Shown: in pieces, positions 17,321 to 26,843 of the stretch | Position numbering within the stretch: position 1 is the stretch's first letter | How the letters are laid out: each line of letters opens with the position of its first letter | Assembly (NCBI RefSeq): GCF_029525575.1 | Contig: NZ_JAPDIA010000003.1 | Span: forward strand, 310,001 to 374,000 | Source: Cohnella rhizosphaerae | Lineage (GTDB): Bacteria; Bacillota; Bacilli; Paenibacillales; Paenibacillaceae | Length of the DNA stretch: 64,000 nt | Reading direction: 5' to 3' | The notes under the pieces: generated by a model | Database searches by the model: none | What the model was told of the DNA's origin: nothing | Seen by the model: only the letters and a program-made list of their open reading frames with translations | Made by a program: the position numbers and the translations under genes

Positions 17321-19426
17321 TCATTTGCCCGCCCGCGACCTGAACATCAGGAACACCAGGTAGGGCGCGCCGATGAGCGCGACCACGATGCCCGAAGGGA
17401 TCTCCCTGGGCGACAGGACGATGCGGCCGATCCAGTCGGCGCCGACGAGCAGCACCGCGCCGATGAGAGAGGACAGCAAGAGCGTCCGCCGGTGGTTGGA
17501 GCCCGCCAACATGCGCGCTGCGTGCGGCGCCAGCAGGCCGATGAAGCCGACGGCGCCGACGGCTGCGACCGCGACCGACGCGAGCAGCACGGCGAGCAAT
17601 GCGACGAGCAGCCGCGTCCGGCGCACGGGCAGGCCAAGCCCGGTCGCGCTCTCGTCGTGGAACGAGAGCAGGTCGACGCGCCGCCCCAGCCACCAAGCGA
17701 GCGGCAGCAGCGCCAGAATGAACGGCAGCGTCTGGCCGAGCTCCGTCCAGCTGCGGGCGTACGTGCTGCCTGCGAGCCAGGCGAGCGCCGGCGCGAGCGT
17801 CAGCTTGGCGTAGACGACGAGGATGTTGATCAGCGCGCTGCCGGAGGCCGCGACCGCGATGCCGACCAGCGTGAGCACAGTCGGGCTAAGACCGCGCCGC
17901 CACGCCGCGGCGTAGACGATCGCGGCGGCGGCCAGGCCGCCCGCGAAAGCGCCGACCGGCACCCAGCCGGCCGGGAGCGCGGGAAAGGCGATCAGCAGCA
18001 GCATCGCGCCCACGCCCGCGCCGCTCGACACGCCCACGATCTGCGGGTCCGCGAGCGGATTGCGAACGGCGCTCTGCATCAGGCTGCCGCTTGCGGCCAG
18101 CGCGACGCCGACGCTTGCAGCCGTCAGCAGTCGCGGCAGCCGCAGGTCGATCAGCACCTTTTCATGCAGCGCTTTACCGTGACCAAGCAAGGTCGATAGT
18201 ACTTGTTCCGCGGATAGATGCAAGGTGCCGCTCATGAGCGCGGCCAGGCTGACGAGGATCAGCAGCGCGGCGAACAAGAGGACCAGCAGCGGATACGGCA
18301 TGCGTTTGGCGAGCAGGGAGATCTGCATGGATGCCCGGCTCTCCGCGCCGGATGAAGAGGCTGCGTGCTTGGAGACGCGCAGCGCCAGCCAGACGATCCA
18401 GGGCGCGCCGATGAAGGCAGTCACCGCGCCGGCCGGCAGCTCGCCGACCGCGCTGGTCGTAAAGCCGCGCGCGATCGTGTCGGCGCCGAGGAGAATGACC
18501 GCGCCCCAAATCGCGCTAAGCGGCAACAGCCAGGCGTGCCGGGTCATGCCGCTCAGCTTGACGATATGCGGCGCCAGCAGCCCGATGAAGCCGATCGGGC
18601 CGACGATGCTGACGCTGACGCAGGCGAGCACGATGCCGGCGCCCATGGCGAACATGCGCGTGCCCGCGACGCGGTGGCCGAGCGACTGCGCGGTTTCCTC
18701 GCCGAACGACAGCAAGTCGAGGTGGCGCACGGCGAGCAGCACGGCCGCCAGCCCGCCTGCGACCCAGGGCCATGCGAAGCGGACGCCGCTCCAGTCATTC
18801 TGGTTCAGCGAGCCCGAGCCCCACAGGAACAGCCCCTGGGTGCTCTGCTCGAACAGCAGCAGCAGGGCGCTCGTGACGGAGGACAGCACGAGCGTGACGA
18901 TCATGCCGGACAGCGCGATCCGGATCGGCGTGCCCTTGCGGCCGCCGCCCATGCCGAACACGAGCAGCGCGGCTCCCGCGCCTCCCGCGACTGCGAACAA
19001 AAACGCATATTGATGGAGCAAGCCCGGCCAGAAGACCGTGCCGACAGCGACGACGAGGAAGGCGCCGGCATTGATGCCGAGCGTCGTCTCCGAGGCGAGC
19101 GGGTTGCGCGTGACGGACTGCATGAGCGCGCCGGCTACGGCGAGCGCGGCGCCGGAGAGCACCGCCATCGCGGTGCGGGGCAGCCGAACGCCGTGAATGA
19201 CGCGGTGATCCGGCGTATCCTTGGGTGCGATCAGGGCGTCGAACGCCGTCGCGACCGTGATGTGCGACAAGCCCTGCGTCAGGCTGGCGAACGCCAGGAC
19301 GGCGAGCAGGAGCAGGCCGCCGGCCAGCATCGCGAACGGAAGCCAGCCCCTCGCGCCTCGGGCGGGAAGGGCCGGCTTCATGCGCGCAGGCGAGGGAGCG
19401 GGCTCCCGGACCGACGCCTTGATCAT
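17321..19426 (-). CDS. Fused double FecCD permease of an iron-siderophore ABC importer
   Basis: A 701-aa membrane protein made of two homologous FecCD/BtuC-type halves (about residues 30-355 and 370-701). Each half has the family motifs: LPRTAMAVLSGAALAVAGALMQ and RNPLASETTLGINAGA in the first, LPRLLTAASVGVALAASGSLMQ (parts) and RNPLADPQIVGVSSGAGVGA in the second, with GFIGLLAPH in both. Firmicutes usually encode two separate permeases; the fusion matches FhuB of Gram-negatives. The frame is intact, so the fusion is real. The start overlaps the binding-protein stop by four bases (ATGA). No ATPase gene is in the window, so one must be borrowed from elsewhere. Confidence 0.92.
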   Translation of the reverse strand: MIKASVREPAPSPARMKPALPARGARGWLPFAMLAGGLLLLAVLAFASLTQGLSHITVATAFDALIAPKDTPDHRVIHGVRLPRTAMAVLSGAALAVAGALMQSVTRNPLASETTLGINAGAFLVVAVGTVFWPGLLHQYAFLFAVAGGAGAALLVFGMGGGRKGTPIRIALSGMIVTLVLSSVTSALLLLFEQSTQGLFLWGSGSLNQNDWSGVRFAWPWVAGGLAAVLLAVRHLDLLSFGEETAQSLGHRVAGTRMFAMGAGIVLACVSVSIVGPIGFIGLLAPHIVKLSGMTRHAWLLPLSAIWGAVILLGADTIARGFTTSAVGELPAGAVTAFIGAPWIVWLALRVSKHAASSSGAESRASMQISLLAKRMPYPLLVLLFAALLILVSLAALMSGTLHLSAEQVLSTLLGHGKALHEKVLIDLRLPRLLTAASVGVALAASGSLMQSAVRNPLADPQIVGVSSGAGVGAMLLLIAFPALPAGWVPVGAFAGGLAAAAIVYAAAWRRGLSPTVLTLVGIAVAASGSALINILVVYAKLTLAPALAWLAGSTYARSWTELGQTLPFILALLPLAWWLGRRVDLLSFHDESATGLGLPVRRTRLLVALLAVLLASVAVAAVGAVGFIGLLAPHAARMLAGSNHRRTLLLSSLIGAVLLVGADWIGRIVLSPREIPSGIVVALIGAPYLVFLMFRSRAGK

Positions 19427-20469
19427 TGGGCGGCTGTCAGCGCGTTGACGGCGCGCTCGGCCATCAGCTTGGCGGCATACGGTCCGCCGTAAGGCCAGGT
19501 GTCGCCGCCCAGCGCATAGACGCGTTTATCCTTGACGAAGTTGAGGCCGGTCCACACGGGGTTTTTCTCCAGCATCGGCAGCACGTCGTCCTCCGCCGTA
19601 ATGTGCAGGTAGTCGGCGTCCTGTACCGACTGCAGCGCTTCTACGCCCGTGGTGGAGTAGCCGTAGACTTCGAACTGGGCGGGCTTGAAGGCGTTCTTCA
19701 GTCCGAGGTGCTCCAGGTTCTTGATGGCGAGCGCGTTGTCGGTCGAGATGCGGAACGTGACCGCGTTCTGGTCGACCCACGGCATCGTCAGCACGATCGA
19801 ACTGCCTTCTTTGCCGGCCGCCGCGAGCTTCGCCTTGCCGTCATCGTACGTCTTCTGCAAATCCGCGAGCACCGCTTCGGCTTCGTCCTGCTTGCCGAGG
19901 ACGTCCGCGATCGTGTGGAACGTATCCAGCATTTCTTGATACTGGTCGCCTTGGCCTTCCGGCGGATACGGATCGAACAGCAGCGTCGGCGCGATGCCGT
20001 TCAGTTGGTCGTATGTAGCCTCGTGGCGGAACTTGACGCCGATGATCAGATCGGGCTCGAGCGCCGCGATCGTCTCGAGGTTCGGCTCCTGGCGGGTGCC
20101 TACGTCCTGCACGTCCGCGGACAGCTCCGTCGGCGTGGAGATCCACTTCTTCATGTTCTCAATGTCCGCGACGCCGGCCGGCTGGACGCCGAGCGTCAGC
20201 AGCTCTTCGGCGTACGTCCATTCGAGGACGACGATCTTCTTGGGCACGCCCGTGATCGGCAGCTCGCCGAGCGCGTGCTTGACGTTGCGCGTGCCGCTTG
20301 CTTCCGCGGACGAGGCGGCGGATGCGGAAGGCGAACCGGCAGCTTCGGAGGCGGCCGGCGCGGACGAAGACGCGGCGCCGTTATTATTGTTGCCGTTGCC
20401 GCATGCGGCGACGAGCAGTATTAGAACGGACAGCATGGCGAATAACGGAGACTTGCGCAGAAAAGACAA
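19423..20469 (-). CDS. Iron-siderophore ABC transporter substrate-binding lipoprotein
   Basis: A 348-aa class III binding protein. The signal peptide ends in the lipobox LLVAACG, followed by a low-complexity Ser/Ala/Asn tether, then the helical-backbone fold: PKKIVVLEWTYAEELLTLGV, LETIAALEPDLIIGVKFRHE and the C-terminal GGDTWPYGGPYAAKLMAERA. It captures ferric siderophore (FecB/FhuD family) outside the membrane for the permease encoded downstream. A Fur box lies about 60 bases upstream of the start. Ligand cannot be told from sequence. Confidence 0.92.
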   Translation of the reverse strand: MSFLRKSPLFAMLSVLILLVAACGNGNNNNGAASSSAPAASEAAGSPSASAASSAEASGTRNVKHALGELPITGVPKKIVVLEWTYAEELLTLGVQPAGVADIENMKKWISTPTELSADVQDVGTRQEPNLETIAALEPDLIIGVKFRHEATYDQLNGIAPTLLFDPYPPEGQGDQYQEMLDTFHTIADVLGKQDEAEAVLADLQKTYDDGKAKLAAAGKEGSSIVLTMPWVDQNAVTFRISTDNALAIKNLEHLGLKNAFKPAQFEVYGYSTTGVEALQSVQDADYLHITAEDDVLPMLEKNPVWTGLNFVKDKRVYALGGDTWPYGGPYAAKLMAERAVNALTAAQ

Positions 20470-20529
20470 ACGATTTCCCCCTAATCTCTAATTGGATAAC
20501 ATAAGTGCTCGCAGGCTTGAGATTTCTTC

Positions 20530-20548
20530 GATAATGATAATCGTTATC
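20530..20548 (-). promoter_or_regulatory. Fur box
   Basis: GATAATGATAATCGTTATC differs from the 19-bp Fur consensus at one position and is placed to control the siderophore importer. Confidence 0.9.
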
Positions 20549-20692
20549 ATCAACTCATGTCAAGCCGATTTCAGTTTCTATTTGTGCATAGGAGGTGAAA
20601 TGCCATTCGAAGGATGAGGCAGCGAGCGTGGAACCGGCGTGTGAAAACGAGCTAGGGCTTGAACGGGAGTGGGCGTGAACGGTAGTGAGTGA

Positions 20693-20736
20693 AGGGAGAG
20701 TACGTAGGGGGGAGTACGTAGGGAGAGTACGTAGGG
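20693..20736. repeat. Short tandem repeat leading into array C
   Basis: About three copies of GGGAGAGTACGTAG, the middle one slightly altered, directly before the first 51-bp unit. Confidence 0.6.
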
Positions 20737-21396
20737 CTCGGAATGGTGCTGTAAAGGCAAAAAGTTACTCTGCAGGCTCGCGGACCGTTCGGAATGGTGC
20801 TGTAAAGGCAAAAAGTTACTCTACAGGCTCGCGGACCGGTTGAAATGGTGCTGTAGAGGTAAAAAGTTTCTCTACGGGCTCGCGGACCGTTCGAAATGGT
20901 GCTGTAGAGGCAAAAAGTTACTCTACAGGCTCGCGGACCGTTCGGAATGGTGCTGTAGAGGCAAAAAGTTACTTTACAGGCTCGCGAGCCGCTCGAAATG
21001 GTGCTGTAGAGGCAAAAAGTTACTCTAAAGGCTCGCGAATCGCTCGAAATGGTGCTGTAGAGGCAAAAAGTTACTCTAAAGGCTCGCGGACCGTTCGGAA
21101 TGGTGCTGTAGAGGCAAAAAGTTACTCTACGGGCTCGCGGACCGTTCGGAATGGTGCTGTAGAGGTAAAAAGTTACTTTACAGGCTCGCGAGCCGCTCGA
21201 AATGGTGCTGTAGAGGCAAAAAGTTACTCTACGGGCTCGCGAACCGTTCGGAATGGTGCTGTAGAGGCAAAAAGTTACTTTACAGGCTCGCGAACCGTTC
21301 GGAATGGTGCTGTAGAGGCAAAAAGTTACTTTACAGGCTCGCGAGCCGCTCGAAACGGTGCTGTAGAGGCAAAAAGTTACGCTACAGCTCATGGGA
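20737..21396. repeat. Tandem array C: 13 copies of a different 51-bp unit
   Basis: GTAGAGG (early copies GTAAAGG) occurs at 20751 and then every 51 bp exactly to 21363 (12 x 51). The unit is GGAATGGTGCTGTAGAGGC then AAAAAGTTACTCTACAGGC then TCGCGGACCGTTC. CTGTAGAG and CTCTACAG form an 8-bp stem around an A-rich loop. It is unrelated in sequence to arrays A/B and D but has the same period. It sits between the SDR stop and the siderophore operon promoter. Confidence 0.95.
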
Positions 21397-21501
21397 GAAA
21401 GCTGCAGCATTACTGCATAAAGCTATTTGTTGTACCGCGCACATTGACGCGACACACGAGCATCCATGGCGCTCCCGGCCTTTGCCGGCGATGCCGAGAA
21501 C

Positions 21502-22365
21502 TCATTCCTGGCCGCGCATCGCCCGCCGCGTCGCCGCCTCGACCACGCGCCAAGGCAGCAGCCTGACGACGAGCGGCAGCAGGCGCGCGCCGCGGCCGAT
21601 CGGGTAGCGCAGCCGCGAGAGGCGGCGCTTGTCCGCCAGGCGCCCCACGAGCTCGGCGACCTCGCGCGGGTCGGGCGCGCTGGCCGCCGTGCGCCGGGCC
21701 ATGCGGAGCACGGCGGCCAGCGCGCCTGCGTAGGGCGAGTCCGGCTGCGCGTGCATGTCCGCGAAGCCCTTCGCCCAGATCGCCGTGCGATACGCGCCAG
21801 GCTCGACGAGGGCGACGCGGATGCCAAACGGCGCGACCTCGTGGCGCAAGCTCTCGCTGAAGCCTTCGACCGCGAACTTGGACGCGGCATAAGCGCCGAA
21901 CCCGGGGATTCCCCACAGGCCGCTCACGCTGCTCATCTGAACGATCGTGCCGCCGCCCTGCGCCCGCATCGCGGGCAGGACGGCGCGCGTCATTGCTACG
22001 AGGCCGAGGAAATTCGTCTCCATCTGCGTCCGCCACGCCGACATCGGCACTTCCTCGGCGAAGCCCCCGACCGCCATGCCTGCGTTGTTTACCAGCACGT
22101 CGATCCGGCCGCTTCTCCGAAGCATATCCGCCACGGCGGCCTCGATCGCTTCCGCAGACGTCACGTCGAGCTTGACGGTCTCGATGCGCCCGCCCGCGCC
22201 GGCCTGCTCCGCCGCCTGCATGAGCGCGGCCTGCTTCCCTGTATCCCGCATCACGGCGGCAACGCGGTAGCCCCGCTTCGCCAGTTCTACCGCGATAAGC
22301 AGGCCGAAGCCGCTCGACGCGCCCGTTACCAGCGCCGTTTTCTCAACCTTCCCATGCGTCGCCAT
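21502..22365 (-). CDS. Short-chain dehydrogenase/reductase (last gene of the seven-gene operon)
   Basis: Classical SDR of 287 aa. Cofactor motif TGASSGFG (14-21), the acidic residue in KLDVTSAEAIE, NNAGMAVGG, catalytic Ser in SSVSGLWGIPG, and YAASK. It probably reduces or oxidises a hydroxyl/keto group with NADP(H), as the basic residue after the first strand (MRDTGKQ) suggests. Start ATG 22365 has GGAGG eight bases upstream. It is 21 bases downstream of the GNAT-like gene, so it belongs to the same transcription unit. Substrate unknown. Confidence 0.88.
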   Translation of the reverse strand: MATHGKVEKTALVTGASSGFGLLIAVELAKRGYRVAAVMRDTGKQAALMQAAEQAGAGGRIETVKLDVTSAEAIEAAVADMLRRSGRIDVLVNNAGMAVGGFAEEVPMSAWRTQMETNFLGLVAMTRAVLPAMRAQGGGTIVQMSSVSGLWGIPGFGAYAASKFAVEGFSESLRHEVAPFGIRVALVEPGAYRTAIWAKGFADMHAQPDSPYAGALAAVLRMARRTAASAPDPREVAELVGRLADKRRLSRLRYPIGRGARLLPLVVRLLPWRVVEAATRRAMRGQE

Positions 22366-22386
22366 TTCTCGTTCCTCCGAACCCGG

Positions 22387-23548
22387 CTATAGTTTGTATT
22401 TTTTCATCAGCGGTACGCCGATCTTCCCGAGCAGCCCTTCGAGCGCGGACCAACTGCCTCTTCGCCATGCGGGCAGGTGCCGGTCGTACAGCGCCGTGTA
22501 CTCGATGTCTGCGGCAGCGCCGCGATTGCGCTTGAACTGCGCCGCGCCCGAGCTCTCGTGCAGCAGCAGGCCGCGTTCGCGGGCGATGCCGATCAGGAGG
22601 GCCGACAGTATCCGGTAGAGGCCGTGCGCCTGCGGCCGCGAGGTGTCGTAGCCGAACAGGGGCGTCGTCATGGCGCTCTCCCGCGCGTAGAACCCGAGTA
22701 TCGCCTCGAGTCTGCCGGTGACGCCGTCGCGATAGCCGTGCAGCTCAAGCGTTCCCTCCGCAAGCGCCTGCTCGTAGAAACGCGCCGTAAACTGCGGGTT
22801 GTGCAGCGAATATTTGTCCAGATAAAGCATCTTGTAAAGCTCCGCGATGCGCGGGAGGTCCGTCGCCACGATATCCGCGGGTCCCGCCGCGACATAGCCG
22901 TACCGATCCGCCAGCGCCCGGTCGCGTTTCAATAGCCAGCGGGCCTTGGCGTTCGCGAAGTCGGGGTCGTCCGTGCGCAGCAGGTAGATCTGCCGGCTGG
23001 GCACGAGGCGGCATCGGCGCCCGCGGAACAGGCTCATCTCCCGCGCGTTCAGCGAGTCGTTGAGCGACCGGAAGGCGATGGCGTGGCCGGGAAACGCGCG
23101 GAGCAGGCCGTCCAGCGCCGCCGACCATTGCGCGTCCGACAGCGCGGGATACAGGTTGGTCGACAGCAGCCAGTTGTTGACGTGCACGACGCGGTTGAAC
23201 CGCGAAGCCTTCAGCAGGCCGCCGATCCCGGTCAGCGTCGCGGACAAGACGGCGATGAGCGCGCGGTTGCGGAGCAGCGACAGCTCCTGCCTGGCGTAGC
23301 TCACATAGTGCGTGTAGGGCGAGCAGACGTAGGAGTTGGCGTATTCCGTATCGTTGACGGTGACGGGCACGGGGACGCCGTCGACGCTCATGACGAGCAG
23401 GCGCGTATGCACGTTGCCGACGAACGCCACGCTTCCCTCCTTCATGACGGGAGTCAGATAGCTTTTCGCATATTGTCCGTATGCCGTGTCCGGCCAGGGG
23501 CAATTCTCGATATTCGTGCTGTCGTAAAAAAACGACCGGTATGCTCAC
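22387..23548 (-). CDS. GNAT-like acyltransferase-fold protein (operon gene 6)
   Basis: A protein of about 386 aa that I recognise only at the fold level: the C-terminal part (from about 215) contains ELHGYRDGVTGRLEAILGFY, GYDTSRPQAHGLYRILSALL and RERGLLLHESSGAAQFKRNR, a layout seen in GNAT-type and peptidoglycan-bridge (FemX-like) acyltransferases. The N-terminal region reads NIENCPWPDTAYGQYAKSYL and YVSYARQELSLL. GTG start at 23548 (with GGAGG upstream) overlaps the ligase stop as GTGA. A seven-base run at 23526-23532 has one extra base, which separates MSIPVVF from YDSTNIEN. Probably transfers an acyl or aminoacyl group to the pathway product; this is inference. Confidence 0.6.
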
Positions 23549-24874
23549 GGCGAGTACCTCCGTTCGACGCGTCGTAGCTTGCGGTCACCGGGCATGCGAG
23601 TATAGGACGAAAAAGAGAGCGCGGGGGCGATGCAGCATAGGCGCTCGCACAGGGTCTCGATCGCCTGTCGGATCCGCGACTCCGCCGCCTGGCGCAACTC
23701 GTTATCCCGCAGATCGAGCTCGATGGTCCAGCGATCCTGCGCCGTCTGCACGGCCCGGTATTGCTCGATCTCGCCGGAGGCCCCGATGATCGCCCGCGTC
23801 ACGAAGTCGGGATAGACCGGAACGGGCGCCGCGCCAGGCTGCAGAGCCGAGGCGTAGAAAATGTCGTCGCACCGCCCCTCGATCCGCTCGATCGCGGTAA
23901 AGGGCGAGCCGCAGGGACAGGGCGTCGTCCGCTCGACGAGCAGATCGTTGAGCCGGTAACGGACGATCGGCTGCGTCCGGCGCGAAAAGTCGGTGACGAT
24001 CGGCACGAACGTGCCGGGCTTGCCGGAGACGTATTCCTTTTCGATGTAGACGAGATCCTCGTTCAAATGCAGCGTGCCGTGCGCGCAGGTGCAGCCGAGA
24101 AAGCCTTCGGTGCATTGATAAACCTGATGCGCGATCTGGCCGAACGCCCCCCTCGATCGCGGCGCGGTCCAGCGGGTCGAGCACCTCGGCGGCGGCGACG
24201 ATCCGGCGCGGCCGGACGCCGTCGAGCTTGCCCGAGCGCGCCGCGTCCGCCAGCATGCGCAGCATGGACGGCGGCGCCGCGATCAGGTCCGGCCGCTCGT
24301 CCCGCAGCCGCCGCAAGTGCGATTCGATCGGGTCGAGCAGGTCGTAGAATCCGAATTTCAACCTGCGGTTGCCGACCGATGCGTACAGATTGCTGTTCGC
24401 GCGAAGGAAAAAGGCGATCTTGAAGCGGCTGAGCGGCGAGACCGGCAGCAGCTTGCCGAGCACCGTGCCGGCCCAGGCCGCCTGCTCTTCGGGACTGACG
24501 AGGAACAGGCCGCGGTTGCCGGAGGTGCCCGACGACAGCCCGACCGTGATGCCGCGAATCGCGGGCGTGAAGTCGCGCGACCGCTCCGCCGCTTCCGCCA
24601 CGGCGAACGCCTCGGCTTTGCCGACGCCGACGGTGTTCAGCCGGTCGAAGCCGGCCATCATGGCGGACTTGTCGATCGCGGGAAATGCGCGCCACTGCGC
24701 ATCGGGAATGCCCTCCCACAGCTCGCGGTAGAACGGCGATTCACGGCGCACGCGGTCGATGTGACGCAGCACGCGCGCCTCGCGCCAGCGGTCGAACGCG
24801 GCGCGATCCGGCCAGCGGCGCGCGCTGCGCCGGGCATGCAGGTAGCGGAGGATGAAGCTGGCGGCTTTTATCAT
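23545..24874 (-). CDS. Adenylate-forming ligase, F390-synthetase/PaaK-like (operon gene 5)
   Basis: About 442 aa after correction. Motifs: the AMP-binding P-loop GLSSGTSGNRGLF (residues about 110-122), IVAAAEVLDPLDR (A4-like), YQCTEGFLGCTCAHGTLHLN (A5-like Tyr-x-x-Thr-Glu), VRYRLNDL then a zinc-type CPCGSPF, and a short C-terminal lobe. The P-loop lacks the SGTTGxPK lysine, as in PaaK/F390 relatives. The enzyme should activate a carboxylate as acyl-AMP. ATG 24874 overlaps the upstream stop (ATGA). A six-base run at 24147-24152 has one base too many. Cysteines in the A5 and CPCG motifs are typical of this subfamily. Confidence 0.75.
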
Positions 24875-25848
24875 CGCATGGGCACCTCCCGGTCGTCGAT
24901 GGGAAAAAATTCGCGGCAGTGGCTCGGCACGATGACGAGCGCCGGATCGGCGGCCTGCCAGCGCCGCAGCAGCGCGAAGCTGTCGCGGTAAGCCCGCCGG
25001 TCGTCCATGACGATGCCGGCGGCGGGATGCGGCGGGCGGTTCTCGCGCAGCGCCCGGCTGGACCAGGCGGCGTCGGCGCACAGCAGATAGCGCGTCGGTC
25101 CGCTTGCATCGGGCCGGGACGCTAGCTGCGGCATAGGCGCGGGTGAATCCGTAGCGACCGTGCGGCCCGGCGTCGCTGCGGCGGCATTTGCGCCGGCGGG
25201 CGCGGGCGGCTGCCCAGCATGGAGCAGCAGGCCGATCTGACCCGCGGCATGCCCCGGAAGGCTGACGGCGATCAGGCTGCCGTCGCCCAGCAGGTCCCAG
25301 CCGCCTGCCAGCGGCGAATGCCCCGGCAGCTGCGTCCACGCGGCTCGCTCGACGGGGGTCGCCAGCTCCGCGAAGCCGTCCGGCAGCAGGCCCGGGAGGA
25401 ATCCCGCGCGGGTGGACCGCACCGGGCCGAGCCGGCACAGCGGCGCGTAGGCGGCTTCGGGATACAGGAACCGGGCGTTCGGAAAATCCCGCGCGCCGCC
25501 GATGTGGTCCGCATGGAAGTGTGAAAGAATCACGGTGCCGACCTCTTCCGCGCGAATCCCGAGCGCTTCCAATTGGCGTGCGGCGGCATCCTCCTCCCGG
25601 TAGCGGACGGGTGTGAGCCGGCGGTACAACGCGTAAGGAAGCCGCTGCGTCAGCGCCTCGAAGCGGGCCGAATAGCCGGTATCGAACAAGATCCAGCCCT
25701 GTGCGGGATGGCGGATCAGCGCGAACCCGGCCGGATAAGCCGCAGTGCGAAGCGACCCGCCCCGGATCGTTACGAACTCGGGGTGCACGCAGTAACCCGC
25801 CGACATCAGCTTCAGTTCGACCGGGACGACCGGCGCTACGGCGCTCAT
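24871..25848 (-). CDS. MBL-fold metallohydrolase (operon gene 4)
   Basis: A 325-aa metallo-beta-lactamase-fold protein of the lactonase/glyoxalase type. Metal ligands: LSHFHADHIGG (HxHxDH) at about 110-120, SLPGHAAGQIG (third His), LCADAAW (bridging Asp) and a late VPSHCREF His. I choose ATG 25848 (MSAVAP), which overlaps the upstream stop as ATGA and has GGAGG eight bases before it, over the ORF start at 25863. It could act as a thioesterase or lactonase on the pathway intermediate. The insert between strands is rich in Ala/Pro. No frameshift. Confidence 0.8.
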   Translation of the reverse strand: MSAVAPVVPVELKLMSAGYCVHPEFVTIRGGSLRTAAYPAGFALIRHPAQGWILFDTGYSARFEALTQRLPYALYRRLTPVRYREEDAAARQLEALGIRAEEVGTVILSHFHADHIGGARDFPNARFLYPEAAYAPLCRLGPVRSTRAGFLPGLLPDGFAELATPVERAAWTQLPGHSPLAGGWDLLGDGSLIAVSLPGHAAGQIGLLLHAGQPPAPAGANAAAATPGRTVATDSPAPMPQLASRPDASGPTRYLLCADAAWSSRALRENRPPHPAAGIVMDDRRAYRDSFALLRRWQAADPALVIVPSHCREFFPIDDREVPMR

Positions 25849-26843
25849 CGGTTCGCCCTCCACCAGGCGGCGAATCGCTGCAGCCCCTCGTCGACGCTCA
25901 CGCGGGGCGCGTACCCGAGCGTCCGGCGCGCGGCCGAGATGTCGAGCGTCTGGCTGTAGGCGAGCAGGCCCACGGTATAGCGCGTGAAGGGCGGCTCCGC
26001 GCCGAGCGCCGGCAGGAGCCGGTAGGCGCGCTCCATCAGTGAACCGGCGGCCAGCGCCGTTCGGAGCGGAACCTCCCGCGTGCGAAGCGGCAGCTCCAGC
26101 AGCGCGAACAGGCGCCGCAGCAGATCCGTCAGCCGGACGGGCTCGCCGTTCGAGATGTTGAAAATTTGCCCGGCCGCCGCGTCAGGCGCCAGGCAGGCGG
26201 CCTCCAGCGCGTCGACGACGTTGTCCGAGTAGGTCAGGTCAAGCAGCGCCCGGCCGCCGCCGATCAGCGGAATGCCGCGGCGTTCGTTGACGCGCAGCAG
26301 CCGCGGGAACAGCGAGCCGTCCTCGGGTCCGAAGATGGCTCGCGGACGCAGGATGACCGCGTCCAGTCCTCGGCCTGCCGCTTCCAGCACGATCCGCTCC
26401 GCGATCAGCTTGGTCGCCGCGTAGGCGTTGACGGGCCGCCGCGGCAGCGGCGCCGTCTCCTGCACGTTCAGCCGGTCGCGATAGTCGAAGTAGACGCTCG
26501 GCGTCGAGACGTGCACGAGCCTGCGGACGCCGTGCCGAAGGCAGCCGGCGACGACATGCGCGGTGCCGGCGACGTTGGCCGCCTCGAAGTCCCGGTACCG
26601 TCCCCACGGCGAAGACAATGCCGCGCAGTGGATGACATAGTCATGGCCCGCGCACGCTTCGGCCATCACCTCCGGCTGCGTGCCGATATCGATCCGGCGG
26701 AAGGCGATGCCGGAAGCCTCCAGCCGGCTGCCCGCCTCGGCATTGCGTCCGACGCCGGTCACGGTCCAGCCCGCTTCCGCGAGACGCAGCGCGGTCGCTC
26801 GTCCGAGGGAGCCGGTCGCGCCGGTTATTAACGCTCTGGTCAT
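25845..26843 (-). CDS. Extended SDR, NAD(P)-dependent epimerase / 3-beta-HSD-like (operon gene 3)
   Basis: A 332-aa extended SDR: TGATGSLG (8-15) nucleotide motif, VIHCAALSSPWG, HVSTPSVYFDYRD, catalytic YAATK, and LRPRAIFGPEDGSLFPRLL. The sequence around the active site resembles OleD, the NADPH-dependent 2-alkyl-3-ketoalkanoate reductase of bacterial olefin synthesis, more than sugar epimerases. With the ketosynthase encoded two genes upstream, reduction of a beta-keto acid is a fair guess. Start ATG 26843 overlaps the upstream stop by four bases. Confidence 0.8.
   Translation of the reverse strand: MTRALITGATGSLGRATALRLAEAGWTVTGVGRNAEAGSRLEASGIAFRRIDIGTQPEVMAEACAGHDYVIHCAALSSPWGRYRDFEAANVAGTAHVVAGCLRHGVRRLVHVSTPSVYFDYRDRLNVQETAPLPRRPVNAYAATKLIAERIVLEAAGRGLDAVILRPRAIFGPEDGSLFPRLLRVNERRGIPLIGGGRALLDLTYSDNVVDALEAACLAPDAAAGQIFNISNGEPVRLTDLLRRLFALLELPLRTREVPLRTALAAGSLMERAYRLLPALGAEPPFTRYTVGLLAYSQTLDISAARRTLGYAPRVSVDEGLQRFAAWWRANR

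Noticed and set aside
20652..21410. 252-codon minus-strand frame with a repeating VTFCLYSTIPNGSRACK-type motif in array C
   Set aside because: Periodicity artefact with no ribosome site; the hairpin structure of the unit explains its conservation better.
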